Source: Pelagomonas calceolata (taxonomy: Eukaryota > Sar > Pelagophyceae > Pelagomonadales > Pelagomonadaceae). From it: a stretch of 64,000 nt of DNA. Location of the stretch: assembly GCA_918797485.1 (NCBI GenBank), contig CAKKNE010000006.1, positions 3,596,001 through 3,660,000 of the forward strand, in the 5' to 3' direction. The notes under the pieces were generated by a model that did not search any database, was not told the origin of the DNA, and worked only from the letters and a program-made list of their open reading frames with translations. The position numbers and the translations under genes are program-made. Shown piece by piece: positions 1-9,485 of this stretch; position 1 is the first letter of the stretch; each line of letters begins with the position of its first letter.

Positions 1-1
1 C

Positions 2-1120
2 GTGCGCGCGCTGGCAATATCTCATTTGAAGCCCGAGACCTACCGAGCGGTCGTCGACGCGGAGGAGGCGGACACGCGCCCCTGGATCAATTGGAGGGAG
101 ACGAAGAGCGACGGCCTGACGTACGGTGATCTGGACGCGCGCTTTCTGGAGCGGCCGCTGGAACCGAGGGATGTTGTTGATGACGTCGCCGTGAACCCGA
201 CGACTCACATTTCAAGGCGCGGCGCCTTTCTTCGCAAGAACCCGCAGAGGCAGCAGAAGCAGCAAGCACCACCCGGCAAGCCGCCCAAGCCGTCGACCTA
301 CGCGCCGTCCGCGCCACCTGCCGACTCTGAAGCGCTCCTGCAAGCTGTGTCGGACGCGTCCGACGAGGTAGAGACCGTCGGGGCCCTTGAGGCGCTCGCG
401 ACCGCGTGGGCGGACCGCAAGGGCCCCTGGCTGCCTCCTCTCGCCGACGCCGTCGCAAAAGTAGTGCCGCGAGATCGCCTCGAGGCCGCGGCCGCGACTT
501 TGGGGGAGGAGGGCTTGGCGGCGCGGCTCGCGCGGCGGGCCCTCGGCGGCGCGCCGCGGCCGCCCGCGCCGCCGCCGCCGCCCAAGGCCTTTCAGAGACG
601 TGCCAAGACGCCGGCGGCGCCGCCCGTCGACGCGACGCTGCCGCCGTGCGCGCTCTCCGGCGAACCGACCTGGGTCGACGACGACGTCGGCGCCGTGGCC
701 GCAGCCGTCGTTACGGCGAAGCGCGTCGCGTTCGACTGCGAATTTTCTGCTGTTCCGGATCGCGTGGCGACGATTCAAGTCGCTCTGGACGACGGCCGCG
801 TCTTTGTCGTCGACGGAACGCTGAACCTAGACCCGCTCGTCGACGCGTTGTCGGCGCGACGGGTCCTGGGCTACGGCGTCGGCGAGGATTTAAAGCGATT
901 ACCGCGCCGGGACTGGAGCGTCGACGACCTCCAAAGGCGCTTCCCGCGGCACAAGGCGCCTTCGTTGCAGCGCGTCGTCGCCGAGGTCCTGGGCGAGTAC
1001 GTCGACAAGGCCCTCCAGCGGTCGGACTGGGACTCTAGACCGCTGTCGTCCGAGCAGTTGCGGTACGCGGCGCTGGATGCGGCGGTGTTGTTGCGACTTG
1101 AGGCGGCGTTCGCGACTTGA
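2..1120 (+). CDS. DEDDy 3'-5' exonuclease domain protein, 5' partial
   Basis: The reading frame is open from the window edge, so the true start may lie outside. The C-terminal third is a DnaQ-like/RNase D-type 3'-5' exonuclease domain: FDCEF gives the first D-x-E pair near residue 244, GYGVGEDLKRL the middle Asp near 297, and YAALDAAVLL the final Tyr/Asp near 354-358. The ending QRSDWDSRPLSSEQLRYAA resembles the Mut7/EXD-type subgroup. These enzymes trim RNA or single-stranded DNA with two metal ions. Before it lie a Pro/Ala-rich linker (about residues 80-210) and an N-terminal part I do not recognise. Family assignment is firm; the substrate is unknown. Confidence 0.8.
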   Translation: MRALAISHLKPETYRAVVDAEEADTRPWINWRETKSDGLTYGDLDARFLERPLEPRDVVDDVAVNPTTHISRRGAFLRKNPQRQQKQQAPPGKPPKPSTYAPSAPPADSEALLQAVSDASDEVETVGALEALATAWADRKGPWLPPLADAVAKVVPRDRLEAAAATLGEEGLAARLARRALGGAPRPPAPPPPPKAFQRRAKTPAAPPVDATLPPCALSGEPTWVDDDVGAVAAAVVTAKRVAFDCEFSAVPDRVATIQVALDDGRVFVVDGTLNLDPLVDALSARRVLGYGVGEDLKRLPRRDWSVDDLQRRFPRHKAPSLQRVVAEVLGEYVDKALQRSDWDSRPLSSEQLRYAALDAAVLLRLEAAFAT

Positions 1121-1360
1121 GGTTTCTGTGTTATTCTGTTGTGTACTATTAAAACGAGATACGTAACTTTGGACTCGCGACAGGTATCCCAAAATACCCG
1201 CACTATCGAAAACCCCACTAGCCCCCCTGAGCTTGCACAGGCCCTCGCACGACTGCAACCGGCTCATACGCCGCACCTGTTGCCGTGCAAACAGAGAAGC
1301 GACTAGAAATAGCTCGCAAGTAGCCCCGGAATCCAAAGCAGCCTCTAAAAGCGCTCAACA

Positions 1361-1717
1361 ATGGTCCGCATTATCGCTGCAGCTCTCCTGGGCTCTGCCG
1401 CCGCATTTGCGCCGAGCGCGGCCCCTACGGCCACGCGCACGGTGGTCTTCGCCGGCGAGGACTACGCCAGCATGGACGGCCCGGCGCTCGCGGCCGCCAT
1501 CGACGGCAAGCGCAAGGAGTTGTTCGACATGCGCCTCGAGAACCGGCAGGGCCGCCAGAAGACGACGTTCAAGAGCAACGTCGTGCGCAACCTCAAGAAG
1601 GACATCGCGCGCATGATGCCCTTCCTCGAGGCGAAGCAGGCGTCGGGCTCGCCGAACGTCGCGCTGCGCGAGCAGGCGAAAGGACGCCGAGCGCGCAAGG
1701 AGAAGGTGGAGGCCTAG
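1361..1717 (+). CDS. rpl29: plastid ribosomal protein uL29 (nuclear-encoded)
   Basis: A 118-residue protein starting at the ATG in CAACAATGG. Residues 1-17 form a hydrophobic signal peptide ending in AAAFAPSAAP, the AFAP-type motif that marks plastid import through a secondary plastid. The mature part (about 35-105) matches uL29: KRKELFDMRLENRQGRQKT then NVVRNLKKDIARMM, the two-helix hairpin near the ribosomal exit tunnel, with a basic tail. It is convergent with the large SH3 protein gene at 1823. In many red-lineage algae rpl29 is still in the plastid genome, so a nuclear copy with a presequence suggests transfer. A mitochondrial role is possible but the presequence argues for the plastid. 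Confidence 0.75.
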   Translation: MVRIIAAALLGSAAAFAPSAAPTATRTVVFAGEDYASMDGPALAAAIDGKRKELFDMRLENRQGRQKTTFKSNVVRNLKKDIARMMPFLEAKQASGSPNVALREQAKGRRARKEKVEA

Positions 1718-1822
1718 GCGTTCTGAGGCGTGCGCGGCGGCGCGTGAAGTAATACGTTCTCTTGTTATCAGCCATATCCAGGCCAGGCGTGTACACGTGG
1801 CGGCGGTTATATATCACTCAAC

Positions 1823-4669
1823 TTAGATCTCGTTCACCGCCCCGCACTCCGTGCACGTGAACTGCGCTCCCGGCTCGGCCCCGCGGACCTGCATTTGTGC
1901 ACCGCACGCGCCGCACGAGAAGAGGTCCCCCGCCTCTTCTACTGCCGGTGGAGGCGGCGGTGCCGGCGCGGGAGCCGCCGGCCGCGCGTACGGCGCCGAG
2001 CCGAGGGACCCGCGCATGGAGTGCGCGTAGGGCGGCGGTGCTGGCGGCGGCGCGGGCGGCACGTAGCGCCGCGCCTGCGGTTCATAGTCCTGCCGCGGCG
2101 GCGGCGCGTAGGACGGCGCCCTAGTTTGCTGCTGCATCACGGGGCGACCGTACTCGTCTACACTTGGTTCGGAAGCGTAGGCCGGCGGCGGCGGCGGTTG
2201 CGGTTGCCGGTAGGGTGCCTGGGACGGCCTTCCATATTGATCGTACTGCACGGCGGGCTGCGAATACGTCGGCGTGTCGTAGACCGCGGGCGCGCGCCGC
2301 CGCGCCGCGCGCGCGTGCTCCTCGGCCTGGAGGCGCCGCGCGAGCGCGGCGTCGGCGTCCTCCTGGACCTTTCTATCCGTCTCTGGTGAATGGGGAGGCG
2401 CCGGAACCTCTTCGTCCTCGCCGAACAGGGAGCCCCAGAAGCTCTGTTGCGGCGGCGGCGCGGGCGCTGGAGTCCGCGCTAACCTCTCAGCTAACGCCGC
2501 GTCCGTGCGCTGCCTTGATAATTCGGCGTACGAGTTCGACTTGCGCCTTTCTTCCTCTCGTTGCAACCGCTTCGCGAGCTCCTCGTCCTCCTGCAGTCTT
2601 TGTAACCGCGTCACCACATCTGGCGAGACGCCGACGCCGTGGGACCTCGCTAGTAAAATTTCCCTTTCATCTTCAGCAGCGGAAGAGGTAGACACTCTCC
2701 GGTCCTCCTCCTCGGACTTTTGTTGCCGTAGCTCCGCCGTGTCCCGCGCGACCGCCGCGAAGAAGTCCTCGTTCTCGACTTGTGCGGGTGCCTCCGCGGC
2801 CGCCGCTAGAGCATTTCTCTTCTGGTCATCTACTACGAGCCGAGCCAGCGTCCTGCAAACAATTCTAGCCTCCTCATCCGAAGATAATAAGTCGGCGAGG
2901 GCCGACCGCATACCTGAAGCGGTCAGATCGCCGGCCGCGTAGCGCCGCGTCCCCTGGACGAGTTCGGGCAGTCGTTCACTTCTATTGAGTTGGTCTAGTC
3001 TCGCGCGCACGCGGCGCACCGCATCTCTCTGGAGCTCCGCCGCTTCGTTGCCCGTCGCGAGCGTCGATTTTTCTGGAGACGGCTCAACAACCTTCTCGAG
3101 GTACGTTGTGGGCACGGCGCCCGACCTGCCTTCGTAGAGACACTCGGTCCAGCCATCCGCATGATCTTTGATGGCTTCGACGATATCCCCCTCCTTGACG
3201 GACATCTGCCAATTTTCAGCCGCGGCGAAGGCCGCGACCGCGCGGCGCGGCTCGGTTTCCTGGGAAACCTTGGTCTCCTCGGCCGCCGCTTGTTGCGCCT
3301 TCTTCTCGGCCTCGAGGGCGGCCAATTGCCGCTCCCACTCGGCCTCGCCGGCCGCGGCGGACTCCGGCTCTTCCTGGGTCGCCGCGGGTGCCTCCTCGGC
3401 CGCCGCGGCCGCCGCCGCCGGTTCCAGGGGCTCGGCCGGCTCCGCCGCCGTCGTGGATTCGGCGGCCTTCCAGACGATGCCCGTGCAGCCCTTCCGGTAG
3501 GCGCCGAAGACGCGGCCGGGCGGCGGTTTGTCTTCCGTGTACGGGCCGCCGGGCTTTCCGTCGGCGTCGTAGCCCGCTTGAGCTCGCTCGTCGGCGGCTG
3601 CCTGCGCGCCTGCCACGGCATCAGTGGGCAGGACGTTGCTTTGGGGGATGATATCAGGTGCCGTGAGCTCCTCTATCATTTCGCGCGACGCGTCCGCGAA
3701 CGCCACTGGCGTAAATAAAGAGGGGTCGGCGGGAACGGTAGGCTCGGGCGTCGCCGGCCGCGGCGTGAAGAGGGCCGGGTCCGCGGGGACCGTCGGCGTC
3801 GGCGTCGAGGGCTCCTCCGGCGTTTCCGCTGCTGGCGCTTCCGGCTTTGGCGCTTCTGGCCCGGCGTCGGCGGCCTCCGGCGCGGGCGGCGCCGGCGCAG
3901 GCTCGTCGGCGCTTCCGGCGCTTCCGGCGCGCCGGCGGCCCTTCTTCTTCTTTTTCTTCTTCTTCTTGGCGTCGGCGGCGGGCGCGGGCGCCGGCGGCGC
4001 CTCCACCGTCGGCGGCTCTTCGGCGGGCGCCGGCGCTTGCGCGGGTGGCTCCGGCACAGGCGGCTCCGGCGTCGGCGCTTCCGGCGCGGCTGGCGCTTCG
4101 GTCGGCGCCGGCGGGGAGGGCTCCGGCGTGGGCGGCTCAGGCGTGGGCTCTTCCACGGCCGGCGCAGAGGGCTCGGGCGCCGCGGGCGCGGGCGGCGCCG
4201 GCACGGGCTCTTCGGTTGCAGGCGCGGGCGCCGCTGCGACGGCCGCAGGGAGTTCCGCGGGCGGCGCGGGCGCCACAGGCTCCGGCGCGGGCGCTGCGAC
4301 GGCCGCGGGCTCCGGCGCGGCCGCGCCCCCGTTCGGAGAGTCCGCGCCGAGCACCTCCACGACCCCGGCGCCGCGCGCCGCTTTCAGTAAGGAACGCCTT
4401 CTATCATCATTCTTCACGAGCCGCGCGAGAGACGGTAGTAACTTGAGCGACCGCTGCTCGCCAAACAGATCCGCCAGCGTGAGCAAAAACGAATCAGCAT
4501 CCAGGTCTCCCTTGCCATAGGCGCCGGCCGCTCTTATAAACTCTGGCAACCTCTCGGCTTTATTGTCTTTTTGGAGCTGCTTGGTCACGCCGTCGATGAC
4601 GAAGGCCTGGAAGGCCTGGGCCTCGTGGGCCGCGACGGGCGGCACGTCTTCTGGTATTCCGGCGGCCAT
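1823..4669 (-). CDS. large scaffold-like protein: two ZNF598-type helical domains, SH3 domain, zinc ribbon
   Basis: 948 residues. Residues about 20-97 and 545-640 are two copies of a helical domain (KAERLPEFIRAAGAYGKGD; SERLPELVQGTRRYAAGD, each followed by an ALADL/TLADLF helix) that resembles the C-terminal domain of ZNF598/Hel2-type proteins. Between them are a long Pro/Ala/Glu-rich stretch (about 105-300), a run of nine Lys near 236, and an SH3 domain (about 470-525, RRAVAAFAAAENWQMSVKEG with the ALYDY position altered). Two DEELAKRLQREEE-type helices near 690-780 look like ubiquitin-interacting motifs. A Pro/Tyr-rich tail ends in a CGAC...CTEC zinc ribbon (about 915-948). A ubiquitin- or translation-linked scaffold is a guess; no catalytic domain is visible. 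Confidence 0.7.
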   Translation of the reverse strand: MAAGIPEDVPPVAAHEAQAFQAFVIDGVTKQLQKDNKAERLPEFIRAAGAYGKGDLDADSFLLTLADLFGEQRSLKLLPSLARLVKNDDRRRSLLKAARGAGVVEVLGADSPNGGAAAPEPAAVAAPAPEPVAPAPPAELPAAVAAAPAPATEEPVPAPPAPAAPEPSAPAVEEPTPEPPTPEPSPPAPTEAPAAPEAPTPEPPVPEPPAQAPAPAEEPPTVEAPPAPAPAADAKKKKKKKKKGRRRAGSAGSADEPAPAPPAPEAADAGPEAPKPEAPAAETPEEPSTPTPTVPADPALFTPRPATPEPTVPADPSLFTPVAFADASREMIEELTAPDIIPQSNVLPTDAVAGAQAAADERAQAGYDADGKPGGPYTEDKPPPGRVFGAYRKGCTGIVWKAAESTTAAEPAEPLEPAAAAAAAEEAPAATQEEPESAAAGEAEWERQLAALEAEKKAQQAAAEETKVSQETEPRRAVAAFAAAENWQMSVKEGDIVEAIKDHADGWTECLYEGRSGAVPTTYLEKVVEPSPEKSTLATGNEAAELQRDAVRRVRARLDQLNRSERLPELVQGTRRYAAGDLTASGMRSALADLLSSDEEARIVCRTLARLVVDDQKRNALAAAAEAPAQVENEDFFAAVARDTAELRQQKSEEEDRRVSTSSAAEDEREILLARSHGVGVSPDVVTRLQRLQEDEELAKRLQREEERRKSNSYAELSRQRTDAALAERLARTPAPAPPPQQSFWGSLFGEDEEVPAPPHSPETDRKVQEDADAALARRLQAEEHARAARRRAPAVYDTPTYSQPAVQYDQYGRPSQAPYRQPQPPPPPAYASEPSVDEYGRPVMQQQTRAPSYAPPPRQDYEPQARRYVPPAPPPAPPPYAHSMRGSLGSAPYARPAAPAPAPPPPPAVEEAGDLFSCGACGAQMQVRGAEPGAQFTCTECGAVNEI

Positions 4670-4891
4670 CGCTGCTTGCTTGGCTTCTAGAGGCCGCGTC
4701 GGCTCTGACGCGTGTGGAATTTGCGCAGTGGTGGAGGGTCGAATGAGCCCAGCGCTGCGTTTGCGCGAGTTTCACGCCTAGCACGGGCTGGTGGCGCTGC
4801 AACGAGTCGTATACTCAACAACTGCGCCGCTGCCTTGCGCTCACAGGCCTCCGAAATTACGATTTCGCAAGCCTCTCCGCTTGTTGCTTGG

Positions 4892-4913
4892 GCTAGTGTC
4901 GGACTACGCTAGC
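4892..4913 (+). promoter_or_regulatory. promoter palindrome, copy 1
   Basis: GCTAGTGTCGGAC-TACGCTAGC: terminal GCTAG/CTAGC inverted repeat. It lies in the 451-base gap between the divergent genes at 4669 (minus, 223 bases away) and 5121 (plus, 208 bases away). Nothing else recognisable is in this gap. The centre GGACTACG is shared with the copy at 47365. Confidence 0.7.
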
Positions 4914-5120
4914 TATCAGAGCTCCGCGCCGCTGTAAACGCGTGCGCTAGTCATCGCCACTGCGCACCACTCCGTCAAACTACAGCTCTATATAAGCCAC
5001 AAGGACCACGCTCGAAAATCTGGTGAGAATCGACGCGGCAGTCACATTTTACGCCCCGCCGCCGCGACGCGCCACAGCGCAACCATAATAACAGCGCGGA
5101 GCGGTAAAACCACGCAAAAG

Positions 5121-7213
5121 ATGGCGACAACCAACGGCAGCCCGTCCATCCACAGCGCACCCTGCGTCGCCCTCCAACTCAAGGCCGCGAGCTGGTCCTC
5201 GGACGCCGACGAAATCTCAGCCTTTGAAACAAGAGCCGCAGAAGCGGCCTCGCGCTTCGGCCGCGTCCTAGATGTGCGACTCGCGAATGGTAGTGGCACC
5301 ACGCGAACTGTAAGAATCTACTTCGCGGACGTCTCAGGAGCCGTCTGCTGCGCCACCCGTTTCACGTGCAACGGCGTGACCCGAGAAAACTATACCTACG
5401 AGAACATGGAGCCGCCGTCCCTAGTGACGTTCCGGGATCTTCCGAAGCCGAAGGACGCGTCGGAGTTGGCGCGAGACGTCGGCGTCGAGTGCGGGGAATT
5501 CGGAAGGGTATTAGACGCGCGATACGTCGACGACACGGTCGTGATCAGCTTCTCCACGCCGTCAGGCGCCGCGGCGGCGTCCATAGCGTTGGATGGGGCG
5601 GCCTTTGACGGGTACCGGTGCGCGGCGTTTTTCGGTAATAAATCAGAAGAGCCGTGCTGTGTCCTGCGAGGGCCCCTAGATGGTATCGATGATGATTTGT
5701 CCCAGATGGAGGTCGTGGGAGATGTCGAGGAGGCCTGCGCGATGCTAGGTGAAGTGCGGAGCGTCTCTTCTAGAGATGGAGCTATCTTGATCGCCTATGA
5801 TGAAAATAGGGGCGCGGCGGCCTGCGCGAGGACGATGCACGGTCGCGTGTTCGACGGGCGGGAGGTGAGTGCGACGGCGGCGCTACGGGGCGGGTATGAA
5901 GCGGAGGCCGAGCTTTGCGCCGCCGTAGTCAATGCATTGGAAGTGAAGCCTCCGGAACGGCCCATCGAGAAGAAGAAGGAGCTCACGAAGGAGGACACGC
6001 TCAAGAAGGCCATCCAGGCCCTGAGGAAGGCCGTGCTAGCGTCGCCGTCCGATGTCCAACTCAGAAACAACCTAGCTGGTGCCCTTACACGTATTGGAGG
6101 AGTGGGAGAACTAGAAGAGGCCTGTCGCCACGCGACCCACGCGACGCGCCTGAAACCGGACGACGCCTGGGGCCACTATAGATTGGGCGTGGCCCGCTTT
6201 CAGAAAGGTGCTGACTCAGTGTAGATTTTGAACTCGAACTTGACGTGGTCGCGTCGATGGCGTCCTCGCGATGCTGCGTCGCCTCGACGCCGTCGACGCG
6301 GCCGCACGAGAGTCTACGCGTCTCGCGAGAGAGTCGCGGTCGTGTCGCGACGGTGTTACTCACAGGTGACGTGGCCAAGGCGCAAACGGCTCTCAGACTT
6401 GCAGCGTCACTCGCGCCCGACCGAGCTGATTTCGCAGAAATAGCCGCGAAGGCCGACGAAGCAGCATTAGCGTTGCTCGACCCGATGGACGCCTTCGCGG
6501 CCCAAGCAGAAGCGGAAGCGAAGAAGGCCCTCGTCGACTCCGAGGCCAAAGCGAAGCGGGAGAAGGAGACGCAGCGGTTCGGCAAAGGTAAAAGAAAGCT
6601 GGAAGACGATAGTGATGACGAGGGCGAGTTGTTGAATGTGAACTCGCGGGCGCATTGCTACATCTGCAAGCAGTGGGGCCACTCCAAGAAGGACTGTCCG
6701 TTAGCGAGGTGTCAATACTGCCATGAAATAGGTCACAGAAAATCAGATTGTCCCTTGTTTACGCAAGCCTTACAAAACGCGGCCGAGGAAGAAAAGAAGG
6801 CTCGGCGCAAGCAGGGCTACGAGAAGAAAAAATTAAGGAGGAAGGAGGAGTGGACGAAGATGCTGCGCGAGCAGACGGGCGTCGACGGCTTCGCGGCGCT
6901 CTACCGTGTCTTGGGGTTGCCTGAACGTAAATTAGCGACTGCCTCGGAGATAAAGAAGGCGTACCACAAGCGCTCATTAGCGTATCATCCTGATAAACAT
7001 CCGGACGATCCGGATGGTGCTAAAGAAAGGTTCCTGGAGATCAAAGCTGCGTATGAGTTATTGTTAGAAGGCATGGAAACGGGCGGGGCGGGCCTGGGCG
7101 GGGCCGTGTTCTCTGCCGGTGAATTGACCGATGCTGCCGCGGCGTCTGCCTTGCAAAAAAAGGTGAAGGCGCTGGAGAAGAAGGTGAAGGCGTCGGCGGC
7201 GTGGAGCGGGTAA
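5121..7213 (+). CDS. tandem RRM/UHM - TPR - two CCHC knuckles - DnaJ fusion protein
   Basis: Two exons (5121-6207, 6366-7213) encode 644 residues. Three RRM-like units resembling the U2AF homology motif come first (about 10-90, 95-165, 180-260; for example ECGEFGRVLDARYVDDTVVIS). Then come a charged KKKELTKEDT helix and TPR-like helices (about 290-395). Two CCHC zinc knuckles, CYICKQWGHSKKDC and CQYCHEIGHRKSDC, lie near 460-491, and a J domain with YHPDKHP near 569 (about 536-596). A coiled tail ends the protein. RRMs and knuckles bind RNA or splicing factors; the J domain recruits Hsp70. Splicing the intron gives QK-GDVAKAQ and keeps the TPR frame. I know no standard family with this order. 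A role as an Hsp70 cofactor for ribonucleoproteins is inference. Confidence 0.85.
6208..6365 (+). mobile_element. introner-like intron, family B
   Basis: Intron of 158 bases with donor GTGCTGAC after CAGAAAG and acceptor TTACTCACAG. It carries an in-frame stop (TAG at 6222) and its removal joins the TPR region. Its core (about 6269-6345: CTGCGTCGCCTCGACGCCG, then GCACGAGAGTCTACGCG) recurs twice, in the host sense, in the stromal processing peptidase intron at 44094-44331. Confidence 0.75.
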
Positions 7214-7385
7214 GTAGTCTTAGTGTCGAAGCGCGGCGGTGCTTCGACGCGTAAGCCGAGGAGTGGCGCGTGCGAGTCTACCTCGTGGGGCTCGCTCGGG
7301 GGGGGCTCTTGGCGAAGGTCGCCGACCCTGATTTTCAAATTTAGCGTCCCCAAAACCGTACTAGCTACTACTTGCGGGACCCCTC

Positions 7386-9137
7386 TCAGTGTGCCTGGAG
7401 CAAAGATTGTCTCTTGCTGTCCCTGGCAAAGGTCAGGACGCGCTTGGTGCCAGCTGTCGCTCGGAACTCGGCGACGATGTCGCTGCCTGTGCGAAGGCTG
7501 CCGCAGTAGAACTCCCGCCCGGGCGCTCTGATGCTGACGAGCCGATCGCCGACCGAGACACGGCCCGCGAGCGGGCTCGACGCCGACACGCTGATGACCT
7601 GGTGTCCGGTGCCGGTCTCAAAGCGGAGTCCGAGTCTCCCGGGCGGCGCCTCGACCTCCACGCCGCCCGGGGGGATGATGCCAACTGATGCCGCCTCGAC
7701 GACCTCGCCCTCCCGGGGTGCTCGGGTGCTAGAGTTCCCGAGCGACGCGAGTTCCGCGCGGCGGTCGGCGAGCTTGCGCGAGTACTCATCTACACTCCCT
7801 GGTTCATCTTCTTGCTTGGCCTTGGCTAATTTGTGCTCAAGTTTTTCTATCTCCTCCAATAAATAAGCCTTGTAGAAAATGAATTTGCGCACGTCAATAG
7901 CCACAAGGTTAAGGATCACCAAAGTTGGGAAGGTCGATGCGGCGACGAGGATCACACCAAACCAGGGCACCTCTGTTGCCAAGGCCAGCGCAACGACTGC
8001 GCATGCTCCGACGATAGGCCCACCGATTGCAAGTGCTTGCCATTTTGTATACTCCAACGCGACTGGCACCATCATGAGCGACATGTTGACGTATAGCGCG
8101 GCGATGGAGAGCACGGTGAACCAGTACAGGCCTGAGGGGCAAGACGAATGGGAGCCAGATATGTCGATGTTGATTGTGATGACCAACCCGAGGATAATCC
8201 ACACCCAATGGATGACGAGCAGGTAGAACGTGACTTGTCTGTGGAACCGTGCCTTCCTTTCATCCTCGGTTCCTTTCAGGAAGATGACGAAGTAAGCCAT
8301 GATGAAAGCCTTCCAGCAAAAGCTGGTCAGGTTCCAGATAGCCAAGCCAAACGGAGCAGCATTGGATGAGCACTTTGAATCGTCGTCCAGGAACACGATC
8401 CCCATCGTCAACTGCGCGATGAGCCAAGCGATGATGGCGCACATTATTCCCTTAAAAATAGGGCTTCCTCCCACGGCTGAAGCTATGACTGTGAGCCACA
8501 GTGGCGCGGTGCGGTCGCCTGGGACAACGGCGAGGGGGCCCAGGAGGCGGCGTTCGTGCCCAACGGCCGAGTGGACAAAGTCGGTGTTGGGCCACGCCAC
8601 GAGGCGGCCTGGGACGACGGGCACCTCGCGCGCAGCCGGGCCAGAGCCGAGCACTAGTGCGCCGTCTCCGCCGAGGTAGACGATGGCGATGTATCCACCC
8701 CGGTAAGCCTCCTTGTTGGCATCCAGCTGCCTGGTGGCATCCAGGCTTTGTGCCCATGGCGCCGCACTCTGGGGCTCGTCCCGGTGCTCCGCGGTGGGGC
8801 CGTGCATGACTCGCGCGGGCAGCCATTCTTGCTGTGGCGCGCCTCCTTCCGTGGCCTCAATGGGGACAAGTCCCAGCGAGGCGTCAATCTCCGAGCGAAG
8901 CCGGTCGGCAACGGCGGGCACGTTGATGAGGAACTGTCGCTTGGCGGGGCAAGTGGCGGTCTGCTGATCGCCGCGCTCTTGTTCGAGGCGGTCTAGCTGG
9001 GTGAGAGCATCAGAAATCTCCGCCTCGTCGAGGAAGTTGTCTACGATGAGAATCCCGGCGGGCGGACGGCTGATGTCGAGCGGCTGCTTCGCCTCGTGTG
9101 TGGCCGCGGCCACGCTGTGCTCGGTCCCAGCGGCCAT
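7386..9137 (-). CDS. 2OG-Fe(II) oxygenase-like / multi-TM / PDZ fusion
   Basis: 583 residues from the ATG at 9137; an upstream in-frame extension to 9344 exists but would run through the promoter palindrome at 9288. The N-terminal domain (about 25-200) opens with IVDNFLDEAEI, as in prolyl-4-hydroxylase-like oxygenases, and has a possible iron triad: HRD near 116 and His in FVHSAVG near 187, with an Arg soon after. Next come about six membrane helices (215-435, e.g. GIMCAIIAWLIAQLTMGIVF), a Lys/Glu coiled coil (about 440-480), and a C-terminal PDZ-like domain (about 500-575, RLGLRFETGTGHQVISV, SPLAGRVSVGDRLVSI). Convergent with the J-domain fusion. Substrate and membrane are unknown. Confidence 0.7.
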   Translation of the reverse strand: MAAGTEHSVAAATHEAKQPLDISRPPAGILIVDNFLDEAEISDALTQLDRLEQERGDQQTATCPAKRQFLINVPAVADRLRSEIDASLGLVPIEATEGGAPQQEWLPARVMHGPTAEHRDEPQSAAPWAQSLDATRQLDANKEAYRGGYIAIVYLGGDGALVLGSGPAAREVPVVPGRLVAWPNTDFVHSAVGHERRLLGPLAVVPGDRTAPLWLTVIASAVGGSPIFKGIMCAIIAWLIAQLTMGIVFLDDDSKCSSNAAPFGLAIWNLTSFCWKAFIMAYFVIFLKGTEDERKARFHRQVTFYLLVIHWVWIILGLVITINIDISGSHSSCPSGLYWFTVLSIAALYVNMSLMMVPVALEYTKWQALAIGGPIVGACAVVALALATEVPWFGVILVAASTFPTLVILNLVAIDVRKFIFYKAYLLEEIEKLEHKLAKAKQEDEPGSVDEYSRKLADRRAELASLGNSSTRAPREGEVVEAASVGIIPPGGVEVEAPPGRLGLRFETGTGHQVISVSASSPLAGRVSVGDRLVSIRAPGREFYCGSLRTGSDIVAEFRATAGTKRVLTFARDSKRQSLLQAH

Positions 9138-9287
9138 GGGCTGGGCGGGGCTGCCCCCGGATTTGGCAGCAAATGGGAGAGCCAGGATTTGCAAAGACGG
9201 ACGAGCTCGGTCGCGCGGGACCGCTGTTCTCTGGGAGCTCTGGAGTAAGCGTTCACAGAGGTAAACAAAGCTGCACCATCGACGAGA

Positions 9288-9311
9288 GCTAGCGGCCTGT
9301 AGGACACTAGG
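9288..9311 (-). promoter_or_regulatory. promoter palindrome, copy 2
   Basis: On the minus strand CCTAGTGTCCTACAGG-CCGCTAGC. It lies between the divergent starts at 9137 (minus, 151 bases) and 9486 (plus, 175 bases) and so supports both start choices. Confidence 0.7.
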
Positions 9312-9485
9312 AATGGCACAGCAAGTTTTGCAGGCCAGCCACACACGCGCAGCCGTGCGACGAGGGGGCCTAGACCACTCTTTTGATCGATTTCACTGTG
9401 CTTTCCACGCGTTCGGCAATTGGAGCAGCATTTAAGTACAGCATGGTTGAGCAGTAGGAGACTGCCAGCACAGCACTGCAAACAA

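Noticed and set aside
3624-4520. Long plus-strand frames opposite the SH3 scaffold gene
   Set aside because: Gly/Ala/Ser- or Arg-rich shadows of the Pro/Ala-rich coding strand, typical in GC-rich DNA.
9138-9344. N-terminal extension of the 2OG/PDZ protein to 9344
   Set aside because: It would make the promoter palindrome at 9288 coding and adds no signal or conserved sequence; the ATG at 9137 fits better.
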